Both the position numbers and the translations under genes were made by a program. From Cadophora sp. MPI-SDFR-AT-0126 (Eukaryota; Ascomycota; Leotiomycetes; Helotiales; Ploettnerulaceae), in NCBI GenBank assembly GCA_020747065.1, contig JAGMVK010000005.1, forward strand, positions 62,001-126,000: a stretch of DNA of 64,000 bases. The letters run 5' to 3'. This document shows positions 26,491-36,474 of the stretch, in pieces; the stretch's first letter is position 1; every line of letters starts with the position of its first letter. Below the pieces are notes generated by a model, which was not told the DNA's origin, searched no databases, and saw nothing but the letters and a program-made list of their open reading frames with translations.

Positions 26491-28449
26491 CTACACCTTA
26501 AAATACCCTGGTTGCAGCCTCGAAAACACACCTTCAGGATCAAACCTTTTCTGTATCCCCCTCAACCTGTCCCTATTTCCCTCCCCATAGCCCGTGAAAA
26601 CATCCTGCTCACTATCCGCATAATTCTGGTAAATATATCGATGGTACAGCCCCATCTCTTTGCCAAGCTCAATACTGCGGTGAAGCAGACGGTTGCCAGC
26701 ACCTTTCATAGCTTCGTCATCGTTTGGATCATCCCAGATGAAGACGATGCTGAATACTGCAAGACAATCTGTTAGCTCTGGGGGTCAAGTTCTCGGGGCG
26801 GAGAAGGCAGGCATACTTATGAGAGGGGCATCTTCGACATCAATACCAAGTGAATTGCCACCTCGCTTCTTCGAATGCTGGACCTCATCGATGTTCAATG
26901 GTTGAAGAATGATGCTGGGACGGCAGCCCCTCACTGTACGGATGTGCTCGACTTCCGAGATGAAGATGTCGGCTATTTTGTCCATCAGTAGGGCGGAGGG
27001 TTTGAAGGAAGCAGTTGCCCAGAAATGCCTGTTGAAGTCACATGTCAGTGCCATGAAGTGTAGTCCAAAAAAGAGAGCTATAGAAATATCAGAGAAAGAG
27101 ATACCTCCTGCCCCTCACATTCATGTCCCGAACCTCGTCATACAACCCTGTCAGATTTCGAATCGCCATGGAAGACTTGAACGCTTTGAGAGATGTGAAG
27201 TTCTGGAAAACTGGGGGGTTGTGAACGGGCTTGGTGTAGGCGAGCATGGTATGAAGAACCCATGCATCAATCTCCGATGACCAAGTTAATGTGCCCAGAA
27301 ACTGTGCATACTGATCAGACTGTTCAGACGCAATGGTATCCTCAACAGCTTGCCAATACTTCTTCCCATCAATACAATACCCAATCTTGCAAGCTAATCT
27401 CACAATTGATACAGTAACAGCGTTTTTGATATCCCATAGAGTGAAAGAGAATGGTTCGGAGGTGACGTTCTGAGACGCTTTGCGAGATGCGATTTCGCCT
27501 GGATTCATGAGATAGAAACTTTGGCCGCCCCAGATCTGTCCTTGCGGATAGATATCCATGTCGAAGTGGGTGACTATACCGAAGTTATTGCCGCCTCCCC
27601 GGAGAGCGAAGAAGAGGTCTGGTGATGAGACTTGATTGATGTTTGTGAGGGAGCCGTTGGCCAGGACAACCTATGAGGTGTCAATACCCATTTTCCTTGG
27701 AACGGGAAATCAGCATGTACCTCAAAATTGCGGGCGTTATCTACTGCCCATCCATATCTTCGCGCCATGAAACTGATCCCTCCTACATATTTCATTTCAG
27801 TCGAAATCAAGTACACAGAAGTACGAAACTAACCTCCAAGAACAAACCCACCAACGCCTACATCACTATTTCTCCCTCCTGCAACCGTCCTATTCAAGAG
27901 CTCTAGCTTTCTATACACCCCCGCCCATCTATTCCCAGTCCCAATCCTCACTGATTCCAAGTCATCCGAAACATCAATATCGTCAATTCCACTCAAATCA
28001 ATCGTTACGCCTCCAGGTGCATTCGATGCACCCGGAACAGAAGAATGGCCGCCTGATTTGACGGCAAAAATGCACGAGTGCTGATTGATAATCGATATTG
28101 CTTGAGCGACTTGTTGTGCTGACGTTGGCGTCACGATACATGCGGGGATAAGCTCACTTTGGAGGGATGTGAAGAACGTTTGTCTGAAGCCAGGGAGGGA
28201 AGATGAGGGGTTGTAGAATGCGGAATCACCTAGAGAGGCGACGAGTGCGAGACACTATTTGATTGATATGAGTGATGTTATGTGTGGATATGAGGGAGGA
28301 CTTACGACGTTGTGGCAGTCTGAGTCAGCAGCAGTCTGATGTTGAGATGCGAGGGGAACTTGGGCTGAGAAGTCATCTGGATTGCCGGTAACTGTTGAAG
28401 TCCTTGATAGCAGCAAGAGTGTGTAGGGGAGATATTTGAAGTATTTCAT
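26491..28449 (-). CDS. Secreted FAD-linked oxidoreductase (PCMH FAD domain plus BBE domain)
   Basis: Six exons (28449-28306, 28254-27834, 27782-27721, 27670-27105, 27028-26817, 26756-26491) give 556 residues with all frames closed. The protein starts with a signal peptide (MKYFKYLPYTLLLLSRTSTVTG). The FAD-binding PCMH-type domain follows: IVTPTSAQQVAQAI, the VKSGGHSSVPGAS segment whose His is the usual flavin attachment site, GGVTIDLS, TVAGGRNSDVGVGGFVLGGG and LRGGGNNFGIVTHFD. The C-terminal berberine-bridge domain is recognised by YQNYADSEQDVFTGYG and the RFDPEGVFSRLQPG end. Such enzymes oxidise alcohols, carbohydrates or secondary metabolites with release of hydrogen peroxide. Several N-x-S/T sites fit secretion. 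No biosynthetic cluster surrounds it, so the substrate is unknown. Confidence 0.9.
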
Positions 28450-29930
28450 TCTGATAGAGACCGACAGGACAACTAATTGATCGGAAAAAATTCTGCTGAT
28501 TATTGTTTGTGCAATTCAGATGAAATCGCGTTGATTTAAAGTCATTTGCTGTGCCGCAATAGGCTCGTCGGAAATAGCGCATTCGCAACATCCGGAGGTG
28601 AAAAGCTGCTTGAAAGCCACGCAGTTAACTAGTCATCGACAAATTGAAGCGAGTCACTGTACTTGGCATCGAGCAATTCAAAAGTCGGCAATGCTGACTG
28701 TACTTGTCAATCACATAGAATGTTTACTGTGGCTGACACAGCCGCCACTTGATCCCCTATCAGAGTTATCTCATCCGGCGCACCTCCTGCAATTGTTCCA
28801 ACCATATCATGAATATTTAGTAAATCCTCGTGTTTTCATGTACGAGAAACAAATTCAAAAGAGCACAACATATGGCGGTTTCTGGATGGGAAGTCCGAGA
28901 ATCACTAAGTCAGTTGTGCTGCACTCCTTGAAGGCCCTGAACTCGCCAATTCCACGAATTATTTGTCAACAATGTAGATGAGAAAACTTAATAGACATTG
29001 TATGAACCTAAAGTTACATAAGGGCCTGGAATTCATTGGAGTGAGGCATAACAAAATAATAAACAATCAAGCGGAACTCTTCGCCACATGTTGCACATGA
29101 TTGTTGTCTATCCCCACCGTGTCCAGCCTGCATCATTACTCCCATCACAAGCGGGGAATGATCCGCTGCCGGCTCGTCGAAGTCCCTTGTGTCTTCTACT
29201 TGTCAAGTATTGAGCTGGAGAGAGTTGTGGGACCTTGCAGAGATGGTTCGGAGTCGAAGAAAGTTGAATGAGATATATGGGCTGTGAAAGGAGGGACAGC
29301 TTACAATGGGCAGTAGAAAACACTCGTGCTGATTGAGTTCGGTTCAGGTACGATGTACATTGCAGAGGAACATGCCGGTGCAACCGCTAGACCTGGAGTC
29401 GTGAACGGCACCCGAATGGTGTAAGCACCATTGTTGAGCTCGTTGAGGTGTGAACTCTTCATTTTGTCGATGTCGAGGGAAACATCTCTCGAAGAAAACA
29501 ACTGGGCTGGAGGTCAAGATGGTACCTGCACCTGAGATACAATCGAAGTTAATTCGTCCGATCACACAATTGGTCAATCTTATCGAACGCGCCTTGCGGC
29601 GTTGGCGGTCAATGGATGAAGCTGTATCTATCTGTATATGGCGGAGGCGCAGCCATGCTTACCAGCTGCTCAATGGTAGACGAAGCTATAGAGCTTATCC
29701 TGACCTTGTCGGCAAGAAAATAAAACACAAAACACAAACGTTCAAGTCAAATTGCCTACTCAAAGTTTCTTGGAAAAGGTGGTAAGAGATATATCCGCTC
29801 TCAGAGTTCCAGCATTTCGTTTAAGGGGCAAAGACGCGTAACAGAACGAACACAGTATCACGACTGACCTGGGACAATTTGAGAGTGCGACAAGTAGAAT
29901 GTGGCCTTGGGTATCATATCATTGTGTAAA
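28450..29930. other. Spacer with no firm gene
   Basis: Frames here are short. A minus-strand stretch at about 29301-29577 has splice-like sites and reads partly like protein (NNGAYTIRVPFTTPG), so a small spliced gene is possible but I cannot build a consistent model. Confidence 0.4.
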
Positions 29931-31613
29931 TTATGAGGCAGGCTGCTCATCAATGTCCATGAGATGGTCTTTCAATCCTTTCTTGGTGACATTCATTGCC
30001 CTGGCAATCTCTTCTTCTTCCTCTCGTAACCTGCCCTTGCCGAACTCGAGACTTCTCTTTTGTCGGCGCTTCTCTTCTGCTACTCTTTGTTCGCGATCTT
30101 CAAGTGCCTTTTGCCTTCGGTCACGATCCTTCCTTTCCTTGGCCATCTCCTCGGTTTCTTCGCCTTCATTCGTCTCCGGAGGTGGAGGAAGAGTTGAGAT
30201 GTATCCTTCTATCAAAGGATCCCGTATTGATGGATCAAGAGATATATATCTAATATCTGCAAGAATTGCAGCAGGTAAGTGGGTACTCAACGTCGCATTG
30301 TTCAATATGGATGGAGGCTGAGCTTTCATGAGAGCCAATAAGTCCGACTTCAGAGTTGACTGTGGAAGTTTTAGCCGATTGATATGTTCCCTGTAGAACT
30401 TCTCTCGATCTTTGTCAGCCATAGATGAATCCCGCATCTCGGGCTCTTTTTTGTATTTCCGCTTGAATTCAGGCCAGTACAGTTTGGGATTCGCGTGTTT
30501 CTGTAAGAAGGCGAGGTATGGCATTCGGGGATCTTTTTTCTCCTCTTTCGCACGCAGTTCCTTCAGAATCTTGACCTTTTCTCGACTCCACTCTTCCCAT
30601 ACCTCTTTTCTCGCCTTCATGCTCGTGAGAGCCGTGTATCTCAGATCATCAACAAGCTTGCCTTCCTCGACAAGTTTGTCCCATGGACTGTATGGATTGA
30701 TCCCAAAGTCGTTCAGTAGATCCTTGAATAGAGCTGCAGAGTCCTCATAGGTGATCTCCACACCTTCTGCCCCTTCCTCCCAACCTTCCATATTCTCATC
30801 GCCATATTCGCCTGGATCCAGACCATATTCCTGACCCATTGCAGCAAGTTGGAATGCAATGTCGTCCTCGTTGAACTCCACGGGCTCTTCAGGACCAGAT
30901 TCCTCGGTTCGTTGACGCTTGCTTGGATTCTCGCCATCTTCATCCTCGTCATCAGTAACCTCAACCTCCTCGTATTCAGAACTATCGCCTGCTTCGTCTC
31001 CGTCTGCAGCTGTTCGTTTCGCAGGTTCTGGCCTACCAGCTGCTCCGGGAGCTTCACCAGAGTCCGCAGGTTCTTTTGATTTGGCCCATGCTTCTGCCTT
31101 TTCCTTGATCCTCTGTTGGTCGAGTGCCAAAATACCATCTTTCAATTTGTCTGGTATGCGCCAAAAACTCTGGTCTTTTGCGGTGTTGTAAACGAATCGT
31201 CGACCCAATTTTGTATGCACTAGCACCCATGGTTCGTGGCCAGGGATTGGGTGTCTGGATTTCGGTTTGTCTGTGGGTTGAGGTCTTGAGTTTCTCGACC
31301 CATGGCCCCCTCTACCGCCCCTCTGGCCAAAATCACCTCTGCCTCCCTGGAATTGTCCTTGCGGAGGGACATTGTCGAAAGCCGGTCCAGCACTTGGTTG
31401 ACTTCCAACACTTTGGTATTGGAGAAAGCTTTCAGACGGATTGGCAGGCGGGGGAGGGATCGGCGCAACAGGTGCAGGAGCTGCTACTGGGCGAGTGTAT
31501 GTAGATTGCTTCGTGGCCGCGTTGTAGTAGTATAAATGTCCTGTTGGGGCTTTGTGTTCAGTCCAACCTTCTGCCAGGGGTGGCGCAGAAGATTTATGCG
31601 TAGACTTCAGCAT
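29931..31613 (-). CDS. WW/FF-domain protein of the URN1/Dre4/TCERG1 type
   Basis: Uninterrupted frame of 560 residues from ATG 31613 (the frame is open further but the upstream codon is TTG). A WW domain lies at residues ~11-42 (LAEGWTEHKAPTGHLYYYN, ending STYTRP; the second signature Trp is Tyr). An RGG patch follows (GRGDFGQRGGRGGHG). A second WW-like segment occurs at ~135-165 (EPWVLVHTKLGRRFVYN, then SFWRIPDKL). After an acidic region (EYEEVEVTDDEDEDGE) comes an FF domain (ALFKDLLNDFGINPYSPWDKL, EVWEEW) and a second region (MPYLAFLQKHANPKLYWPEFKRKY) that looks FF-related. The C-terminus is a charged helix. Proteins of this type associate with spliceosomes or elongating RNA polymerase II. 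The assignment to URN1/Dre4 is by architecture. Confidence 0.85.
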   Translation of the reverse strand: MLKSTHKSSAPPLAEGWTEHKAPTGHLYYYNAATKQSTYTRPVAAPAPVAPIPPPPANPSESFLQYQSVGSQPSAGPAFDNVPPQGQFQGGRGDFGQRGGRGGHGSRNSRPQPTDKPKSRHPIPGHEPWVLVHTKLGRRFVYNTAKDQSFWRIPDKLKDGILALDQQRIKEKAEAWAKSKEPADSGEAPGAAGRPEPAKRTAADGDEAGDSSEYEEVEVTDDEDEDGENPSKRQRTEESGPEEPVEFNEDDIAFQLAAMGQEYGLDPGEYGDENMEGWEEGAEGVEITYEDSAALFKDLLNDFGINPYSPWDKLVEEGKLVDDLRYTALTSMKARKEVWEEWSREKVKILKELRAKEEKKDPRMPYLAFLQKHANPKLYWPEFKRKYKKEPEMRDSSMADKDREKFYREHINRLKLPQSTLKSDLLALMKAQPPSILNNATLSTHLPAAILADIRYISLDPSIRDPLIEGYISTLPPPPETNEGEETEEMAKERKDRDRRQKALEDREQRVAEEKRRQKRSLEFGKGRLREEEEEIARAMNVTKKGLKDHLMDIDEQPAS

Positions 31614-31901
31614 GTTTGCGCACCACCAATGCCCCAAGAAGACTAATTTGAAGCTGTTGACAGTCAGAAGATAAATTTGGAGGCGGCAAGGCTCGGATCA
31701 CGTGTGGTGGTCTTAGCGCGAATCCGACGCGGCTGCTTGTGCCTGGAGCTCTCGTCGAGCTCTAAAACAACAGACCTCCGGGATCAGACAACAATCCTCA
31801 CAAAACCACAACCCACAATTGAGGATATACTTGTCCTCAAAACCATATTCGCCCTACCGTGCCATTGACCGATTTCAGAGGTACACCCTCACATCACCAT
31901 C
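31614..31901. promoter_or_regulatory. Bidirectional promoter of the WW/FF gene and the proteasome gene
   Basis: 288 bp separate opposite start codons. A CACGTG hexamer lies near 31699-31704, GAGCTC-TCGTC-GAGCTC is an inverted repeat near 31747-31763, and GGCGGCAAG near 31682 is a 7-of-9 match to the yeast proteasome element GGTGGCAAA. Use of that element in this group of fungi is not established. Confidence 0.4.
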
Positions 31902-32826
31902 ATGTCAAGAAGATACGATTCCAGGGTCAGCTTCAATAGCTCCAGCCTCCCCACGCAATCAAGCTAACAATATCCCTAGACGACTATCTTCTCCCCGGAA
32001 GGACGTCTTTATCAAGTCGAATATGCGCTTGAGGCCATCTCCCACGCAGGAACTGCTCTAGGCATATTGGCAAAGGATGGTATTGTGTTGGCAGCAGAGC
32101 GAAAGGTCACCAGCAAGCTTCTGGAGCAGGATACTTCGGCAGAAAAGCTCTATATCTTGAACGAGTATGCTCCTCTTCTTTCTGGGAATTTTCTTCAGCT
32201 AACCCACCCTCAGTAACATGATCTGTGCCGTCGCAGGAATGACCGCTGATGCCAACATCCTGATCAACTACGCCCGTCAAGCCGCCCAGAAGTACCTTCT
32301 CACCTACAACGAAGACATCCCTTGCGAGCAGCTCGTCCGCCGATTATGCGATCTAAAACAAGGCTACACTCAACACGGTGGTCTCAGACCTTTTGGTGTC
32401 TCCTTCATCTACGCCGGCTACGATCCACAAAGGCAGTTCCAGCTTTACCAGAGTAATCCAAGTGGTAACTATGGTGGATGGAAGGCCACGAGTGTCGGAG
32501 CAAACAATGCCAGTGCCCAGAGTCTCCTGAAGCAAGATTACAAGGAGGATTGCGATTTGAAGGAGGCATGCGGAATGGCGGTCAAGGTCCTCAGCAAGAC
32601 CATGGATTCGACGAAGTTGAGCAGCGAGAAGAGTGAGCTACCAGCTTCATTGTTTTAGGGATACTGCTAACAAATCTTAGTCGAGTTCGCTACTGTTGGG
32701 AAGACGAAAGACGGAAGAATCTACCACCACTTGTGGGGTGCGGATGAGATCATGACATTATTGAAGGAGCACGACTTGGCGAAGGATGAGAGCGGAACTG
32801 ATGGTGGCGATCGGGTAGTTATCTAG
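31902..32826 (+). CDS. PRE9: 20S proteasome subunit alpha-3 (PRE9 / PSMA4 type)
   Basis: Exons 31902-31925, 31980-32164, 32214-32632 and 32681-32826 give 257 residues. It is a structural alpha-ring subunit of the 20S proteasome. The proteasome alpha signature sits at the N-terminus ([19 protein letters not shown] then [13 protein letters not shown]). The sequence [36 protein letters not shown] and [13 protein letters not shown] are characteristic of the alpha-4 (PSMA4) orthologue group, equal to yeast Pre9/alpha-3. The first coding exon is only 24 nt. The C-terminal tail is acidic, as in homologues. Confidence 0.96.
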
Positions 32827-33248
32827 ATTGGGAACTCTAGATACCTTGATGCTATGTAACAATATGAGAATACCCTTCTGGCATCCAAGGTCAGCGGTCT
32901 AGACTTGCATTCAGCCAAGTGGCGTGGAGAAGTGTTTGATACATCCAAACTTCTCATCAAGGTAAATATCCTGTTGTGAATTGCTCCATTCCTGAATAAA
33001 TACATGGCTCTAACGCTAGACTCCAAACGACAGACAAAGGGAATTACAATGCAATATCAAATAGATCCATACCCTCCATGTTCTCCCTGTAGGTGGCAAA
33101 GTCTGCCATCGTGGCCTGAGTTGAGCTGCCTTCAGACCACAGTGTCTGCGAGACGGGTCTTTGCTTTTACTTATCTATACTTGACCGGGCTAGTACCTTG
33201 TGGCCTGCCTCGAATGCTTCCTTTTTAGAAAAGTTTTCTTTTCTTGAT
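32827..33248. other. Spacer between convergent genes
   Basis: Only 3' flanks are visible. Confidence 0.6.
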
Positions 33249-36200
33249 CTAGCTGTTGGCCCAGTCGAGTTGCCATCCCAGATTGCGGTTCCGGAAAGTG
33301 AACGTCTTCCCGAGAACATCTTCATTCATAAACCACACATTCTGAAGTCTTTGAATATGCTTGGAAAGAAATCTAGTTTGACTTTCAAGAATCGATTCTC
33401 CTGGTCTCACTTCAGAAGAATCGACCTGCCACGTCTTGAGTTCTTTCCACCCTCGTATCTGACGCTCTCTGAAGCGTCTTTGAATGCCCATCACCCAGTC
33501 CCACAGCTTTATGCATTGAGGATCTTTTCTCCAGTCGTGCTGTGGGGTATGGTTTCCGGAAAGGGCGTTGGATGAAGATTTCCCGTTGTAAAATGGCAAA
33601 GCGCTCCCTGGCCCCAATGTAGATACGTTTCGTTCCCAGATCTCCTGAAGCTCAACTAATTGAGTTGTAACAAAGTCCAGTTGCTTGCTCAGGATATCCG
33701 CCGTTGTCATTTTTCGACCTATGAAGTCTCGCGACAGGGTGATAATGTCGGCAACATTTATGAGCGCGAGATCACCACAATCTATGTACGATCTTTGCAA
33801 CTCTGTTCTCAAGGCTAAGAATTTCAACCATGATTGCTGTACATTCGTTCTCTCCCAATCAGTCAGTTCTCCCATGTATATGTTCCCTTCTTGTCGTCCT
33901 GGTGGCTTACTCTCTGGATTATAGGGAGAATCATCCCAGCTCCCCAACAAGGAACTGTTTTTCTCCCAAACCTCACACTCAAGGGCATTTCTCTGCCATT
34001 GCAAAGCATCGCCCTGTATCTCCACGAGCGACGAAGTCGAGTTTCTCCTTCTTTCTATACCATCCACCTGCACAGAGTCGATATACTCTATTGTCTTCCC
34101 TAGCCATTTGTACCTCGTCACATCAACGCCGTGGGCGCGGAGTCCTTCCTGGAGGCCTTGAATCTCGGACCAGAGTAACTCGCACTCTCTATGTCCGGAT
34201 CTCCAATACTCTGGGTTTTCGTCTAAGATTGGGCCACAGTCGTCTATTGGCGCGGAAGGACTACCAGTATCTGAACCGGCGGAACTTTCTACTGTAGCGG
34301 GGAAGCTGGAGGGTGGGAAGTTGGAGGGTGAGCGTCCCGCACACCTTCTGCTACTCTCGCTCACCAAATTGATTGCATTTTCGAAGTAGCCCTCTCCGGT
34401 CGCGACATTGGGTCGCCCTGGTGGTGGTACCGGATAAGTGTCATTGGCTGATGGTGTAGCATTTGGTGCCAGAGGACGAACGGTTGAGTTTGATGGGGGG
34501 CTTGTGTCTCTCGTCGCCCCAAAGCCCTTAGTGTATGGTCTTGATGGCCTGCGTGTATCCAATGAACCGTCAGGACGCGGCAATGGGGACCTATGACTAT
34601 CCCGTCGTGGAGGCCAGTTTCGGGAGGTTGCTTCATTCACGCCGTGAATTCCTCTACCACCTCTGCGGCTGTTCAAACTTCTGTCCATTTGCTCAGTAAA
34701 ATTCCCTGTCGAAGTTGGGTCAGATTCTTTCGCAGCTGTGGTAGCATGGCGTATAAAGTCCGTTATATCGTAATTTGGATCTGTAGCTGTCCCGGGGTCC
34801 TGAACATCTCGTGCTTCACGGGCAGCATCGTTGTAGTCTTTGATCGTGTTTTCAATCATCTTGGTTTGTTGCTGTGCTGCAAGAAGCTCTTCCTTGTCAG
34901 CTGCGAATCCAGCAGTCTTGTGTTCTTGGAACCCGAACAGCTCTGGGATGAGATCAATCAGTTCGAGCATGGTATCCAAGTTCACCATCTGTCCTGGCTC
35001 TGCCTTCTTGATGTTGATCATGGCATATTTCAGTCGGTCGTAGATATGCGTGAGCTCTTTAGCTGCATCGCCGTCTGACCAGCCTCCTCGCGGTACTTCA
35101 CATCGTGCCAAGCGCTCGATCTCTTGTCCGGCAACTTCGAGTAGATCCAGGACTGCGTGCATTGTTGCAACGCTGTCCTCGCAAGTCTTCTGGAAGGCCT
35201 CTAGCTGGGCATTCGACGCTCCCAATCTCTGTTCCACTTCCAGCTTACTGTCTTGGAGGTAGATGCAACGCACACAGTATGGATTTCCTGGCGGCCCCTC
35301 GTCGTCACGGCCGGTTTCTCCCATTGCAGTAGCAATAACGGCTCCTGCTTCGTATCTGGAACGAAGTGCATCTTGCTGAGCTGCTACGACTTGTAGCTGT
35401 CTTTTCAAATCAAAGATCCTGTCTCGTAAAGCTTCCCTCGCATCGGCGTCGCTTAACCTTGTGAGCTTCCCAAGCTCTTCCTTTCCGGTGTTCAGTCTCT
35501 CCATGCTCTCTTCCTGGCGTGTACCTTTTAATTCGAGCGTACTGATCTGCGCCTCCCTCTTTTCTCTCGCAACTTTCGAGAACGATTGACCGCTCGTAAG
35601 TTCCTCTCGAGCATTGTCGAGATCTTTCCGCAGGATATTGTTTTCCTGCCACAGATCGCTGTTTCTCTCTGCTAGATTGCTAGGAAGGTCATCGAGCAGT
35701 GGGTGAAGCCCATTATTCCTCCTCTCCAGATTATACTTGATTCTTAGATCCGCATTTTCCCTCTCGAGGTCGTCAACACGAGCTCGCCAGCGTCTGTTGG
35801 CTGAGTTCAAGCCTACGAAATCGATGTGGTCTATCTGACAAGAGGAGGCAAGTATTTCCGCTGCTTCGGCCCGTCGACGCCATCGCTGTGAGGTGATGCT
35901 CAGCAGAAATATCTTTGCGTTTTTGGTTACAACGTCACTTTCTGCTTTGTGTAATTGCGCTCTCATTTCTGACTCTATTTCTGCCAGAGCTTCGTCGCGC
36001 TCTTCAGTCGAGATTCGTCCTTCAAAACACACGCAAGTGCGTACATGAAAGCAGCGCCGTGGAAGTAGGTTTACAACGATGGAAGCGATGGCATGGATAA
36101 GTCGATTGAATAAGGTACCAGCATTCTCCCAAAGAAAATCGGACAGGTCTGAAATGGCCGTGTTAACCGCGTCAATGTTGAACTGCCACAATACGAATGC

Positions 36201-36356
36201 CGGAAAGCTTCCATATAGCAAGGCGTATGGTAACCATCCGATCAGCCAGCAGAACCAATTAAAAATAGGCGACACAACCCATCCGATCAGCGTGGCGAGA
36301 CCAAACAGCAATCTAACAATTGCGGTAGACATGTTTCCTTCTTCTTTTCTGTACAT
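33249..36356 (-). CDS. Large membrane-anchored coiled-coil protein, unrecognised family (locus protein A)
   Basis: Single-exon frame of 1035 residues from ATG 36356 (an alternative start, ATG 36332, gives 1027). No known domain recognised. The N-terminus has two or more hydrophobic helices (STAIVRLLFGLATLIGWVV, then WFCWLIGWLPYALLYGSFPA) and an amphipathic segment, then a Cys/His motif RCFHVRTCVCFEG (residues ~115-127). A charged coiled coil follows to about residue 400, with a CxxC pair (YCVRC). The centre (about 560-720) is Pro/Ser/Arg-rich and disordered; the C-terminal 300 residues are Trp-rich and helical. The protein closely follows gene B (118 bp between B's stop and this start), and shares motifs with gene C, suggesting a functional set. 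Role unknown; a scaffold on an intracellular membrane is the simplest inference. Confidence 0.82.
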   Translation of the reverse strand: MYRKEEGNMSTAIVRLLFGLATLIGWVVSPIFNWFCWLIGWLPYALLYGSFPAFVLWQFNIDAVNTAISDLSDFLWENAGTLFNRLIHAIASIVVNLLPRRCFHVRTCVCFEGRISTEERDEALAEIESEMRAQLHKAESDVVTKNAKIFLLSITSQRWRRRAEAAEILASSCQIDHIDFVGLNSANRRWRARVDDLERENADLRIKYNLERRNNGLHPLLDDLPSNLAERNSDLWQENNILRKDLDNAREELTSGQSFSKVAREKREAQISTLELKGTRQEESMERLNTGKEELGKLTRLSDADAREALRDRIFDLKRQLQVVAAQQDALRSRYEAGAVIATAMGETGRDDEGPPGNPYCVRCIYLQDSKLEVEQRLGASNAQLEAFQKTCEDSVATMHAVLDLLEVAGQEIERLARCEVPRGGWSDGDAAKELTHIYDRLKYAMINIKKAEPGQMVNLDTMLELIDLIPELFGFQEHKTAGFAADKEELLAAQQQTKMIENTIKDYNDAAREARDVQDPGTATDPNYDITDFIRHATTAAKESDPTSTGNFTEQMDRSLNSRRGGRGIHGVNEATSRNWPPRRDSHRSPLPRPDGSLDTRRPSRPYTKGFGATRDTSPPSNSTVRPLAPNATPSANDTYPVPPPGRPNVATGEGYFENAINLVSESSRRCAGRSPSNFPPSSFPATVESSAGSDTGSPSAPIDDCGPILDENPEYWRSGHRECELLWSEIQGLQEGLRAHGVDVTRYKWLGKTIEYIDSVQVDGIERRRNSTSSLVEIQGDALQWQRNALECEVWEKNSSLLGSWDDSPYNPESKPPGRQEGNIYMGELTDWERTNVQQSWLKFLALRTELQRSYIDCGDLALINVADIITLSRDFIGRKMTTADILSKQLDFVTTQLVELQEIWERNVSTLGPGSALPFYNGKSSSNALSGNHTPQHDWRKDPQCIKLWDWVMGIQRRFRERQIRGWKELKTWQVDSSEVRPGESILESQTRFLSKHIQRLQNVWFMNEDVLGKTFTFRNRNLGWQLDWANS

Positions 36357-36474
36357 TTTGTTATTAAAGAAAAAATCCGCCTTAAAATTCTCACAAACTT
36401 CCAGATCGATGCTCAATCCAGACTTCCCGCCACTGCAAGACAGTTTGCAGCAGAGGGTGTATGCAGAGGGTGTT

